Shown one piece after another: positions 1-9,370 of a stretch of 64,000 nt of DNA; within the stretch, counting starts at the first letter, position 1; every line of letters starts with the position of its first letter. The translations under genes were made by a program, and so were the position numbers. Source of the stretch: Coenobita brevimanus (Eukaryota; Arthropoda; Malacostraca; Decapoda; Coenobitidae). Location of the stretch: NCBI GenBank assembly GCA_032717465.1, contig CM064691.1, positions 4,570,069 to 4,634,068 on the forward strand, given 5' to 3'. Under the pieces are notes generated by a model. The model had not been told where the DNA came from, ran no database searches, and worked only from the letters and a program-made list of their open reading frames with translations.

Positions 1-7
1 CTCGGGC

Positions 8-1912
8 ATGGAAGCATACATTCCTTTCTTATATCCTTTGACTAATGCAAGAAAGCCTTGGTATAATCACACTTGTTCTTATGCTGTCCACAACAAGGAG
101 AGGGCCTATAAAAGGTACCGGAGCCAACCTATCTCTGAATCATATCTTTCTTATGTTTCTGCCTGGAATCGTGCTAAGTCTGTTCTTCGCTCTGCTAAAA
201 ATAATTTCATCCGTACTAAATGCTCTCAACTCTCTGACTCAAATTCTTCTTCCTCCTTCTGGCACCTTGCCAAAAACCTTTCTAACACCTTTACCTTTTC
301 ATCCTTCCATCCTCTTTTCTGCTCTGATGGTTCTGTAGCTATTTCTTCTACTGATGAAGCAGATCTCTTCGCACAGACTTTCTCCTCCAATTCCACCTTA
401 GATGATTCCGGTGCTGTTCCTCCATCACTTCCCCCCTCTGACTTCCTTATGGCTGACATTAGAGTTTCTTCAGCTGATGTATTTTCTGCCATCACAGGCC
501 TCAATACTAACAAGGCATATGGGCCTGATGGAGTCCCTTCTGTTGTCCTCAAGAACTGTGCTTCAGTGCTTACACTCTGCCTTGGCAAACTCTTTCGCAT
601 TTGTCTATCAACTTGTACCTTTCCTTCTTGCTGGAAGTTTGCTCTCATTCAGCCAGTCCCAGAGAAGGGTGACCTTTCCCAACCCTCTAACTATCGTTCA
701 GTTGCTTTAACATCGTGTGTCTCAAAAGTTTTCGAGTCAATTCTTAACAGAAAAATTTTAAAGCATCTTTTCTATCACATCCTTCTTTCTGATCGTCAGT
801 ATGGCTTCCGTCAGGTACGCTCCACTGGCGATGTTCTCACCTACTTTTCGGACTCCTGGTCATCCTCCTTTAGTGACTTTGGCGAAAGCTTTGCCATTGC
901 ACTTGACATCTCAAAGGCTTTCGATCAAGTCTGGCATAAATCGTTAATTTCCAAACTGCCCTCATATGGTTTCTATCCTTCTATCTGTGCCTTCATCTAT
1001 AGCTTCCTTTCTGGTCGTCCTATAGCCGCTGTTGTAGACGGCCATCATTCTTCTCCTAGATCTATCAACAGTGGTGTTCCTCAGGGCTCTGTCCTATCAC
1101 CAACTCCCTTCCTTTTATTCAGGAATGACCTTCTAAGCTGTACATCTAACTCTATCCACTCGTACACTGATGACTCCACCCTTCACCTTTCCATTCGGTT
1201 CCTGCAACGTCCATCTCAGCAGTTACTTCAACAAACGAGGGATGAGGCCATGGCATGCCTAATGTCTCACTTGGCTCGTATCTCTGACTGGGGTAAAAAT
1301 AATCTTGTTGTGTTTAATGCAGCAAAGACTCAGTTCTTACACCTATCAACCCGTCTAAATCTTGCACAGGTGTACCCACTAATGTTTAATAATATTCAGC
1401 TTAATCCTGCATCATCCTTGAACATGCTTGGGGTTTCATTCACTCGGGACTTACCTTGGAAAGATCACATTACATCTCTTGTAAAATCTGCTTCCAAGAA
1501 ATTCGCTGTGCTAAGCCGACTCCATTCCTTCTTTACCCCTGCACGATTGTTGACTCTATACACGGGTTTTATCCGCCCCTCTGTAGAGTACAACTCTCAT
1601 GTGTCGGAAGGTTCCTCACATACAGCTCTTCTCAATAGGGTGGAGTCAAAGGCTTTTCATCTCATTAACTCTCCTCCTCTTACTGGCTCCCTTCAACCTC
1701 TGTCTCTTCACCGCACTGTTGCATCTTTATCTCTTTTCTATCGCTGCTTGAATGGTCACTGCTCCTCTGAACTGTCTGCTTGCATTCCTCCACATCTACG
1801 ACGGGAGTGTAGCACCCATCCAGCAGCAGGCGGTGGTTCAATCGGTAGAGAGGTGGCGTGGGGTCCTAACGGACCCAGGTTCAAATCCCGGCTGGGGCAG
1901 GGAACAGTTTAA
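8..1912 (+). CDS. Reverse transcriptase of Jockey-like LINE A1 (partial, probably inactive)
   Basis: The frame is open from base 2 and the first ATG at 8 is internal to the protein, as comparison with copy A3 shows. RT blocks appear in order: KAYGPDGVP, PVPEKGDLSQPSNYR, a DISKAFDQVWH motif A with its catalytic Asp, SGVPQGSVLSPTPFL, and the catalytic box, which reads YTDD where the family has YADD. A C-terminal region follows (NRVESKAFHLINSPPLT). Two further departures from the sister copy are QVRSTGD for QGRSTGD and LSPTPF for LSPTLF. From about 1829 the frame enters a SINE, so the last 28 or so residues are not native; the true C-terminus lies past 2166 in another frame. It would have copied LINE RNA at the target site. 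It reads like a fairly young but defective copy. Confidence 0.85.
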   Translation: MEAYIPFLYPLTNARKPWYNHTCSYAVHNKERAYKRYRSQPISESYLSYVSAWNRAKSVLRSAKNNFIRTKCSQLSDSNSSSSFWHLAKNLSNTFTFSSFHPLFCSDGSVAISSTDEADLFAQTFSSNSTLDDSGAVPPSLPPSDFLMADIRVSSADVFSAITGLNTNKAYGPDGVPSVVLKNCASVLTLCLGKLFRICLSTCTFPSCWKFALIQPVPEKGDLSQPSNYRSVALTSCVSKVFESILNRKILKHLFYHILLSDRQYGFRQVRSTGDVLTYFSDSWSSSFSDFGESFAIALDISKAFDQVWHKSLISKLPSYGFYPSICAFIYSFLSGRPIAAVVDGHHSSPRSINSGVPQGSVLSPTPFLLFRNDLLSCTSNSIHSYTDDSTLHLSIRFLQRPSQQLLQQTRDEAMACLMSHLARISDWGKNNLVVFNAAKTQFLHLSTRLNLAQVYPLMFNNIQLNPASSLNMLGVSFTRDLPWKDHITSLVKSASKKFAVLSRLHSFFTPARLLTLYTGFIRPSVEYNSHVSEGSSHTALLNRVESKAFHLINSPPLTGSLQPLSLHRTVASLSLFYRCLNGHCSSELSACIPPHLRRECSTHPAAGGGSIGREVAWGPNGPRFKSRLGQGTV

Positions 1913-2166
1913 GGATTTGAATTTCATTAAATCAGGCTTTACTGATCTACCAGAAAACCCGCCGACATGTCGTAAAAATACCCCCGCTAATACCAATACA
2001 CCAGTCCTGTATGAGACAGCCCTAGCATGTATTCAATATGGACGGTGGGTGTTAGCGCCGAAGTGGTGACATGTAGAGGTGTATGGTATGTAGGAGGACT
2101 ACTGGGCCTTGATAGCAGGCTGTGAAGCCTATGCCCAGAGTCGGACACACACAAAAAAAAAAAAAA
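1829..2166 (+). mobile_element. tRNA-derived SINE-1, copy 1 (inserted in LINE A1)
   Basis: A 338-bp insertion interrupts LINE A1 relative to copy A3. Its head is tRNA-like, with an A-box-like TGGTTCAATCGGTAGAG at about 1834 and a B-box-like GGTTCAAATCC at about 1880. An unrelated body and an A-rich tail of about 14 A (2153-2166) follow. The uninterrupted A3 copy reads agcagcaaactctc at the junction. No clear target-site duplication is seen. A 5'-truncated reverse copy lies at 28313-28545, so this is a dispersed family. It would be transcribed by RNA polymerase III and moved by a LINE. Confidence 0.85.
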
Positions 2167-2441
2167 CTCTCACCCCTTTCCTGTCCAACTCTCTAATGCA
2201 AGAGTTAACCGTTACTCCCAGTCTTTCATTTATGCAACAGGTCAACTCTGGAACTGCCTCCCTCTGTCTGTATTTCCTGCTAGCTATCATCTCCAGTCTT
2301 TCAAATGCAGTGTGTCCAGGCATCTCAAAATGATCGAATCTTGAATTTGGTTGTCGCTTGTATTTTGTTTTTCTCTTGGAAGGAACAGTTACTGTGGGCT
2401 CGTGGTCTTTGTTTCCTTCTTCCTAGCATAAAAAAATACGC

Positions 2442-2446
<5 letters not shown>

Positions 2447-2473
<27 letters not shown>
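2447..2473. repeat. (TA)n microsatellite at LINE A1 tail
   Basis: Pure TA dinucleotides lie between the 3' tail of LINE A1 and the left terminus of the Tigger-like element, which appears to have inserted into the array (TA target). Confidence 0.95.
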
Positions 2474-2476
<3 letters not shown>

Positions 2477-3080
2477 TGGAACCTCGGTCCTCGAACGTCT
2501 CACATGTCGAACAAATCGGACCTCGACCAAAAAATTCAAGAAATTTTTGCTCCAGAGGTCGACCAAAATATCGGACCTCGACCAACCTGAACGTAGTCAA
2601 ACGAAGGGAAGCTGGCCGACCGACAGTCACGCGTCCACCTTTGTTGTTCGTCAACGTGGTCGTCCTGCTTTGCTTCACATTTTTCTTGATTCAGTGCAGT
2701 ATTAGCCCCTAATAATGGCTCCAAAGAAAGCAAGTTCATCCAGTACGGCTACTGGCAGTGAAAAGAGGAAAGTAGTGCGGAAAATAATTGAAGAAGTGGA
2801 AAAATTATTGCTTATCTTCATCAATGAGAAACAGTTAGCAGGAGACAGTGTTAGTGAGTATATAATGTGTGAAAAGGCAAGAGAAATATACAGTCACCTC
2901 GTAAAGGAAAGCACTGGTACCAGTGCTGAAACTTAAATAGGTACCGGTAAGCATCTGGGGTCTTGGAACGGATTAAAATGATTTACATTATTTCTTATGG
3001 GGAAAATTAGTTCGGTCCTCGACCAATTCGGTCCTGGAACAGCCTTCCAGAACAGATTGTGTTCGAGGACCGAGGTTCTA
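2474..3080 (+). mobile_element. Tigger/pogo-like DNA transposon, internally deleted
   Basis: The left end CAGTGGAACCTCGGTCCTCG and the right end CGAGGACCGAGGTTCTA are inverted copies of each other, and both sit in TA repeats as expected for TA-targeting Tc1/mariner-type elements. Such termini are typical of Tigger-like (pogo) elements. Only the first part of a transposase frame remains (2715-2936), followed directly by the 3' terminal region, so most of the transposase is deleted. The last bases of the right terminus are degraded into the flanking TA array. Confidence 0.75.
2715..2936 (+). pseudogene. N-terminal remnant of Tigger-like transposase
   Basis: A 73-residue frame starts MAPKKASSSS and contains KLLLIFINEKQLAGDSVSE. 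This resembles the start and part of the helix-turn-helix/CENP-B region of Tigger transposases, which read (K/R)LLL-W--EKQ--GD-(V/I)SE. The DDE catalytic domain is absent because the element is internally deleted. The product would have bound the element ends; it cannot be catalytic now. The assignment rests on one motif plus the terminal repeats. Confidence 0.6.
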
Positions 3081-3102
3081 ATATATATATATATATATAT
3101 AT
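3081..3102. repeat. (TA)n microsatellite
   Basis: A short TA array separates the right end of the Tigger-like element from SINE-2 copy 1. Confidence 0.95.
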
Positions 3103-3107
3103 CATCA

Positions 3108-3512
3108 TGGAGCCTCTGTGGTACAGTGGTAGAGTGTGCGTTTCGTACACGGGTGAGCCAGGGTTCGCGCCCCGCCAGGGTAATAAACTTTGGGAGTGTT
3201 CACCCGGCCATGTACTACATTGGCGGACACCAGGGGTCCTGTGGTTGAACCAGTGCCCATTACTATAAAGTATGCTTGCACCCAGTCAGCTTGCACGGGC
3301 CGATTACACTTGGTTCACAGACTACACACACATCCAAAGCCACTCCAACACGACAATTACACTAACAAGCACTTCTCACCCTACATACAATCTCTACTAG
3401 ACAGCCTAAGCCACTTGGTAGAGATACATTGGCTGTATCACCCCGACTTCGGTCGGGATAGGCCGGTCCTGCAGTGGATACTCAAACGGCTGATAATAAT
3501 AATAATAATATA
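3108..3512 (+). mobile_element. tRNA-derived SINE-2, copy 1
   Basis: The head (about 3111-3180) is tRNA-like: A-box-like TGGTACAGTGGTAGAGTG and B-box-like GGTTCGCGCCCC. An approximately 330-bp body follows and ends GGCCGGTCCTGCAGTGG, then actcaaacggct and a (TGA/TAA)n tail. Two more copies at 13013-13410 (minus) and 13479-13866 (plus) confirm both ends. The simple trinucleotide tail, rather than poly(A), is the tail type known for RTE-mobilised SINEs. Confidence 0.85.
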
Positions 3513-3723
3513 TCATCATCATCATCTGGACCTCCTTTCCCACCCTAGGGTAGGATGAGCAGTAGCAATGTCCAGACAGCCAAATTTGCCCAATCCAATG
3601 GGCCACGCTTCCATTCACTCATCATTCAAGCCCCCGGAATCCTGGCTCCATCGGATCCGCCAAAAAACAGTTTTTAGCTTCGCATAAGAGTATCCGATCG
3701 ACGTAATCCGGATGCTGCCACGT

Positions 3724-4134
3724 TCAAAAGGGGTGCCAAATCCCTGAACATGCACTTGTCCCCACAATAGTCATCGAGCCAGTTCGATCTCTTGTCAGTT
3801 CCCTAGCCCCACCGACGTCCAAACCTCTCTTCCTCATACACTCATCCACCATATCTCTCCACCTTCTTGGCCTACCTCGCCTCCTCCCTCCTTCAAATTC
3901 GCTCAGATATACCATTTTCATCACTGTGTTGTTACCCATTCTCTCCACATGACCATACCATCTCAATACACTCTCTTCGATTCTGGTGTCCATCGACTTC
4001 CTCACTCCACATCTTTCACGAATCATATTATTTCGTATCCTATCCACCCTCTGTACCCCACATACATTCCTCAGCAGTCCCATCTCCACTGCTCTTACTC
4101 TTGACTTTTCATTTTCATGCCTCACCATAGTCAC
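3724..4134 (-). pseudogene. C-terminal region of RTE copy 1
   Basis: This 136-residue frame includes LLRNVCGVQRVDRIRNNMIRE, then VLRWYGHVERMG and an Arg-rich GGRRRGRPRRWRDMVDE. These are hallmarks of the region after the palm and thumb in RTE polymerases, seen also in the fragment at 60.64-61.56 kb. It is cut off from the RT core by about 560 bp of foreign sequence, so it is not translatable as part of the polymerase. Confidence 0.8.
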
Positions 4135-4139
4135 ATCGT

Positions 4140-4700
4140 CAGGACTCTAAATTATCATAATATAATGCATAATAGATAGGAACATAAATGTGTAGTCTCA
4201 AGGGTGAATGAAAGTCAAGCTAGGTGTGGGAAAGGAAAAGTCGTTTGCAGATTTCTCGGAGGAATGCCAGACTGCAATGTGTCACTGGAAATGCTACATA
4301 CACACAGACACACAGGCTTCTAGAACATTCTACCGTACGTCCAGTACACGTGACACAAGCTCTCCTGTACAAGAAAGGAGGAATTAGACACTCAGAAGGG
4401 AGAGAGAGACGGGGGCGAGAGGTTGTCGTGAGATAGAGTGAGGCAGGGTGAGAGGTAGCTAGCGGGACTCTACACCATACTTCACCTGTGTGTGATAGAC
4501 TATAGTTAATCTTTTCAAGAGAATAAAATTATAAATAGTCCCATACTCATCTTTACCTCTCCTGTCATTGCATGACAAAGGGAACTAAAATTATCTACTT
4601 ACAAACCCATTCAAGTATAACTACAGCTCGTCCATGCGTACAGTATATGCATACGTGTACTACAAAAGCTACTATAAGCAGCTACGAAGTGACCTTAACA
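4140..4700. other. Unassigned insert within RTE copy 1
   Basis: This interrupts the RTE between MPTLTYG and the RAVEMGLLRNVCG region. It holds purine-rich GAGAG stretches near 4390-4450 and AATAAAATTATAAATAG near 4523. The latter could be a polyadenylation context of an LTR, but no TG...CA termini or target duplication were found. No coding potential was recognised. Confidence 0.5.
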
Positions 4701-5172
4701 TCCATATGTTAAAGTTGGCATTAACACTCCTTCAGGTAAGCCTCGTGCAGCTGCAACACTCAAGCCTCTGTTTCTTATTAAGGCCTTCATTGCACCAGCT
4801 ACCTTTCTTCCTTGTGTCACTCTACTTTCAACTTCTTTTGCACATTTTCCTCTCTTTTCTATCACTGTACCCAGGTACTTGAACTCTCTCACCATTTCCA
4901 GTCTCTCTCCATTCACTGTAACATCACACTGGGAGTCACCGTCTCTCTCAGTCACCATCACTTTACTCTTCTCTACATTTACCCTCAATGCACGACGCTC
5001 ACAGACATCAGCAAAACTCTGCACTAGTCTACCAAGTTGTTGTCCGGTATTTGCAAGCAATACTGCATCATCAGCATACAACAAATTTGAGATATTCCAT
5101 CCATCACCATTCATTACCAACGCCATCCCTCTCTCCATTATTCTTATTTTTATTTCACTCATCACCCCATCC
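4695..5172 (-). pseudogene. RT palm (YADD) segment of RTE copy 1
   Basis: The frame begins MDGVMSEIK and contains WNISNLLYADDAVLLANTG, the catalytic YADD box, then LRVNVEKSKVMV and FKYLGTVI. It ends LMPTLTYGC before the foreign insert. The upstream RT portion ends QGCVMSPWLFN on the other side of a (TA)n array; the array shifts the frame, so the polymerase is not continuous. Confidence 0.85.
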
Positions 5173-5222
5173 ATATATATATATATATATATATATATCT
5201 ATATATATATATATATATATAT

Positions 5223-5258
<36 letters not shown>
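5173..5258. repeat. (TA)n array inside RTE copy 1 RT coding sequence
   Basis: About 86 bp of TA with two single-base interruptions lies exactly between codons for QGCVMSPWLFN and MDGVMSEIK. Elements of this type encode a short bridge of the NIYMDG kind there, whose codons are themselves ATATATATG-like, so the array may have grown in place. The length (82 bases between the flanking codons) is not a multiple of three. Confidence 0.9.
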
Positions 5259-5259
<1 letters not shown>

Positions 5260-5260
<1 letters not shown>

Positions 5261-5928
5261 AACAACCATGGGGACATCACACAACCTTGTCGCACGCCCA
5301 AACCGATCGTGAATCATTCACTTAGATGCCTATTAACCCTTACACATGCCTCACTACCGTCATAAAAACTCTTGACGGCACCTAACAGCTTACCATCTAC
5401 ACTGTACATGCGCAAAAATTTCCACAATCCCTCTCTGTCCACTTTCTCATATGGTTCTTCCACATCCATGAATGCCATAAACACCTTATAGTTCTTCTCA
5501 CAAGCCTTCTCTGCTATCTGTCTCACTGCAAATTATTTGACCCAAACATCCTCTGCCACCCCTAAAGCCACCCTGTTCATCACTCACTAGGACTTCTGAT
5601 ATCTCTCTTACTTTATAATAATTCTTCCATATGCCTTCCCTACCACACTCAATAAACTTATACCACGATAATTCTTGCACTCACTACACTCACCTTTATA
5701 TTTGTACAGGGATACAATCACAGCCTTTTTCCACTCTGCAGGCACAGTTTCACTCATCCATGCCTTCTTACATATCTGCAATAAGCACATCATTCCACTC
5801 TCTCCACTACACTTAAGCATCTCTGCATACACCTCAATCCCAGCTGCCTTCTCACTTTTCAGCAGTTTCACAGCACTCTTCACCTGTGTAAGTGTCACGT
5901 CTCCTGGCACTGCATTCCTTCTCTGCAC
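5260..5928 (-). pseudogene. RT fingers/palm N-terminal part of RTE copy 1
   Basis: Two overlapping minus-strand frames carry the start of the RT domain. From 5928: VKLLKSEKAAGIEVYAEML, VPAEWKKAVIVSLYKYKGE and CKNYRGISLLSVVGKAYGRI. From 5526: MAFMDVEEPYEKVDREGLW, where the motif A Asp is present. The SLYKYKG and NYRGISLL blocks are RT0-RT2. Frameshifts near 5610-5530 split them. The array at 5173-5258 follows. Confidence 0.8.
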
Positions 5929-6653
5929 ACCCCCAAACCAATCATGTTTACAGCTGCTCTGCTCTCTCTATTCCCATTCATCAAAATTTGAAAATATTCT
6001 TTCCATCTGGTCCTTACTTCATCCCCATGGGTTAATAATCTACCACCTACATCCTTCACACCATCACATTTCTTTCCGCTCTCACTTCTATATTTCCGTA
6101 CCTCTTTCCAGAACAACTTTCTATTTTCAGAGCAGTTTGCATTCATTTTTCTTCCTAGATCATCATTTACCTCCTTCTTTTTCCTCTTCACTAGTCTCAT
6201 TACGTGCTTCTTGCTCTCAGTATATTCAGTTCTTATTGCAAGTGAACCCCTGTTCTGTAACCGCTTTAGGCACTTTTTCCTCTTTTCCTCCACTGCTCTC
6301 TTAACCTCCTCATCCCACCATTCTGTACCTATCTTCTTTGTTGTTACTCTTGCCACACCACACACTGCTTTAGCATTCTTAACTAAGCAGTCCCTATATG
6401 CATTCCACAGACTGTCCAGATCCAATTCATTCCAATTCACTGATTCTAACTCCTCCTCTACTTTGGTCCTGTAATCATCTGCCATTTCTTTGATCCTCAG
6501 GTTCTCAACATTCAGTCTTTCTCCCTGACTGCTCCTCTCTCTACTGATCCACCTCACTCCTCTCAGCGTGATCTTGCATACCACAATCATATGATCTGAC
6601 AGACCTCCACATCGTCCTCTCACGGCCCTCGCATCAGCAACCATTCCCATCAT
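5895..6653 (-). pseudogene. EN-RT linker of RTE copy 1
   Basis: A 252-residue frame starts with the end of the endonuclease (RGRCGGLSDHMIVVCKI; the SDH motif is the EN catalytic histidine block). A basic linker follows with EWWDEEVKRAVEEKRKKCLKR and RTRWKEYFQILMN, which precedes RT in RTE elements. It ends where the RT frame begins. It is open but no longer joined to an intact EN upstream. Confidence 0.8.
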
Positions 6654-7310
6654 CGACCTCTATACGAGCATGTAATCAATCAGGCTTCTTTCAACACAGT
6701 CCCCGTTTCCTCTATACCATATATATTTATGTGCATCTTTGTGTTTGAAATACAAGATACAATTGCACACCAACCTCTCCTGACACATATCCTTTAGTCG
6801 CTTCCCATCATCATTTTCTCCTGGTACTCAATAGCAACCTATTATGTCATCCTCAGGACCAGTGCCTACTCTTCCACTGATATCCCCTATTACAATCACT
6901 TTAGAGTTCCTGGGCATTTCTCCCACTACTTCACTCAGCTCATCCCAAAACCTATCTTTCTCTCTCTCACTCCTGTCCTCACACGGTGCATACGCTAAGC
7001 CACCGCCACTTCCACCTTCTTAAACTTGAATTTGACATACATACACCTTGAGCTGACGCATTTGTAGTCTCTCATTCCACTCTGCCACACCTCATTCATC
7101 AACAACGCAACTCATTCCTTGCATCTTCCTCTCCCATTCATGCCTGATTTACACATTTCACACCCTCCCACTCCTCCATTTCACATCCTTTCATCGTTTC
7201 ACACAGTGCCATCATGGCATATCTCACACTCTTGAACAAATTCACCCCTTCCAACCTCATGCTCCCCTCATTCACACCTCTCACATTCCATATGACCATA
7301 TGAGTCTACC
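6654..7310 (-). pseudogene. Apurinic-type endonuclease remnant of RTE copy 1
   Basis: On the minus strand from 7305 the sequence reads MVIWNVRGVNEGSM, the first EN motif (W-N-V-R), followed by VNLFKSVRYAMMALCE. Several stops follow (for example after ARNELRC), and no continuous frame reaches the SDH block at about 6590. The domain would nick target DNA for primed reverse transcription. It is dead here. Confidence 0.65.
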
Positions 7311-7394
7311 CATTCGGTTGGGGCCCTAGGCAGGTATAAGGCCCTCCGAGGCTCTCTGAAAAGGCTGCCATGATTAAGTGATTTTGGATAGCGA

Positions 7395-7530
7395 AGTCTG
7401 GAGGACACTTAACGCTGCCAGAAACCCCGGTTATATGGTTACCACCCAGCGTAGTAAATGGTTTTCTGGGTACAGGAAACCTTTTAGCTTGTCACTTAGT
7501 ATAGAGATGGCATCTCTACATCGAGTGATT
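7395..7530 (-). mobile_element. SINE-3 family fragment at 5' side of RTE copy 1
   Basis: Its reverse complement contains cactcgatgtagagatg, aagtgacaagc, a GGTTTCCTGTAC...GAAAACC hairpin and ACGCTGGGTGGTAACCATATAACC. All are shared with 13939-14440 and 63592-63870. The fragment ends close to where the RTE 5' UTR would lie (7310-7395), so it is either a separate insertion or a 5' UTR shared with that family. Confidence 0.65.
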
Positions 7531-7541
7531 GGATGATGGGT

Positions 7542-7544
<3 letters not shown>

Positions 7545-7601
<57 letters not shown>

Positions 7602-7617
7602 CATATTATATATACAA

Positions 7618-7671
<54 letters not shown>
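7545..7671. repeat. Two adjacent (TA)n arrays
   Basis: TA arrays at about 7545-7596 and 7620-7671 are separated by a short imperfect stretch. The second abuts the 3' end of RTE copy 2, whose last sense codons (GNDCLIDL) run straight into it, so it may be the LINE's own tail. Confidence 0.95.
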
Positions 7672-7674
<3 letters not shown>

Positions 7675-7675
7675 C

Positions 7676-8473
7676 AATCAAGCAATCATTTCCTGTGGCA
7701 CCCCACGGGATGCATAGGGCCTCAATGAACTCTCTCCACCAATATTGGTCTCTTGCCATCTCCTTCAGGTCCCACCAACACTCCTCTCCTGCTTCTTTTT
7801 TCATTGTCCTCAACCAGGTTTCCCTCGGCCTACCTCTACCTCTCCTTCCTCTAGCAATCCACTCTGGCACATCCTGTATTAAACAACCTTCTTTTCTGTA
7901 TATGTGCCCCAGCCACTTCCAGCGAGACAGTCTCACATATTCATTAACTGGTTCCACTCTTGTAATATCCCTTATGCTTTCATTTGTAACTCTGTCTTGC
8001 CACTTTACCCTAAGAATCCTTCTCAGTATTTTATTCTCAAATCCTAATACTTTCTGATCTGTTGCAATTGTACTGTACCATGACTCATGCCCGTAAATTA
8101 AAATGGGTCTAACCATGGACTTGTAAATTTTCACTTTAGTATGTACCGAAAGCATATTATTATTCCAAACAGATTTCAACATTCCAACAGCTCGCCAAGC
8201 CTGTCTAATCCTCTCCTCAATTTCATTGTTTAATGATCCATTAGATGATACAATCGTTCCCAGATATTTAAAGTTTTCTACATTCTTCACCACATTATTC
8301 CCAATTACACAATCGATTTGGTTCTCCACGTTCATATTAATAATTTCAGTCTTTCCACAGTTTATTACCAATCCCACTTTTTCTCCTTCCTCCACCAGAC
8401 AATCGAGCACCCTCTGCATCTCGTAAATACTTCCGCAAATCAGTACAGAATCATCAGCATAGTCCAAATCCAT
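7676..8473 (-). pseudogene. RT palm and C-terminal region of RTE copy 2
   Basis: The frame starts MDLDYADDSVLICGS, with an intact YADD catalytic box. INCGKTEIINMN, NFKYLGTIVSSNGSL, the thumb region and a C-terminal RWKWLGHIYR with Arg-rich GRRGRGRPRETWLR follow. It ends GNDCLIDL before TA repeats supply artefactual IY codons. It is separated from the preceding RT frame only by a single stop codon, so the polymerase was recently one open frame. Confidence 0.85.
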
Positions 8474-8491
8474 CAGCTTCTTATTTTCTTT

Positions 8492-9370
8492 CTAGTTAAT
8501 TCCTGCACCTGTTCTCCTTACAACCTTTTTCATAACATAATCCATAACCAAAACAAACAACAATGGCGAAAGAACTCCTCCTTGAATCACTCCTGACCTA
8601 ACTTGAAATGGATCACTCAAAGAACCACCCACCACTACCTTACAAAAAGTACCTTCATGCAGGCTTCTAATAATATTTACAAACTTTTCTGGTATACCAT
8701 AGAATCTCATAATTTTCAACATAGCTCCACGTGAAACACTATCAAACGCCTTTTCAAAATCCACAAAACACATGTTAAGTGGCATTTTCATCTCATTAGC
8801 TTGTTGCATTAGATGCCTTACAATAAAAATCTGATCATTACAACCTCGACCCTTTCTAAATCCCGCTTGTTCTTCTCTTAAAATTTTATCAATTACTGGC
8901 TCTATTCTGTTCAACAAGATTTTGGAAAAGACTTTTGCAACTACAGGTGTCAGAGTTATCCCCCTCCAATTGCCACACACACTTAAATCTCCCTTTTTTG
9001 GTATTTTTATAATCACCCCATTTTTCCACTCTTCTGGAATTCCACCATTATCCCATGCCACATTAAAAAGTTTCAAAAGCGCATTCATCAACTCGTCATT
9101 TTCCACCTTAAGCATTTCAGGGAATATTCCATCCTCACCTGGAGCCTTAAAATTCTTTAACTCCTTTATAGATTTTGCTACCTCTTCCAAAGTTATATCC
9201 CCTGTTTCTATCTGCAAATCTCTCTCGGCTGGCAAAATGTCCTCTTCAGCTGGGATTGGTCTATTTAGAACAGATTCAAAGTGCTCTTTCCATCTTCCTT
9301 TTATATCCAAATCTTTAGTCATCAAATTACCATTTCTATCTCGTACAGGTATTTCCTTCCTTCTCTTTTC
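8492..9370 (-). pseudogene. RT fingers/palm N-terminal part of RTE copy 2
   Basis: Beginning near EIPVRDRNGNLMTKDLD, this frame holds the RT blocks IKELKNFKAPGEDGIFPEML, IPEEWKNGVIIKIPKKGD, GNWRGITLTPVVAKVFS and EQAGFRKGRGCNDQIFIV. It continues with motif A CFVDFEKAFDSV and SGVIQGGVLSPLLF. All expected motifs up to YADD are present. It stops after RTGAGIN at TAG. It lies between the linker frame (frameshift near 9375) and the YADD frame. Confidence 0.88.

Larger units (their letters stand above)
1..2434 (+). mobile_element. Jockey-like LINE, copy A1 (5' end outside window)
   Basis: A non-LTR retrotransposon fragment covers the left edge. It holds the end of the endonuclease-RT linker, the whole reverse transcriptase, the C-terminal region and a short 3' UTR that runs into an A-rich then (TA)n tail near 2434. 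The same sequence recurs at 28.64-29.52 kb (A2) and 42.3-45.9 kb (A3), which fixes the 3' end and shows that 1829-2166 is a later insertion. Elements of this type are abundant in decapods and are usually annotated as Jockey or BS/X-element polymerases; that is family knowledge, the clade name is inferred. The 5' boundary cannot be seen. Confidence 0.9.
3530..7310 (-). mobile_element. RTE-like LINE, copy 1 (decayed)
   Basis: Read on the minus strand from 7310 to 3530 it gives, in order, an endonuclease start (MVIWNVRGVNEGSM), the EN-RT linker, RT motifs including a LLYADD box, and a C-terminal region with LRWYGHVERMG, all typical of RTE-clade elements. The frames are broken many times. A (TA)n array (5173-5258) and about 560 bp of unrelated DNA (4140-4700) split it. 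The 3' end abuts an ATC-type simple repeat at about 3510-3530, next to the similar tail of SINE-2. Confidence 0.85.

Noticed and set aside
3111..3180. Functional tRNA gene
   Set aside because: A and B boxes are present, but the same tRNA-like head recurs joined to the same body and tail in three places, so it is a SINE. The heads at 1829, 14241, 14818 and 33887 were rejected as tRNA genes for similar reasons or for poor stem pairing.
4140..4700. Solo LTR within RTE copy 1
   Set aside because: An AATAAA context is present, but there are no TG...CA ends and no target duplication at the junctions.
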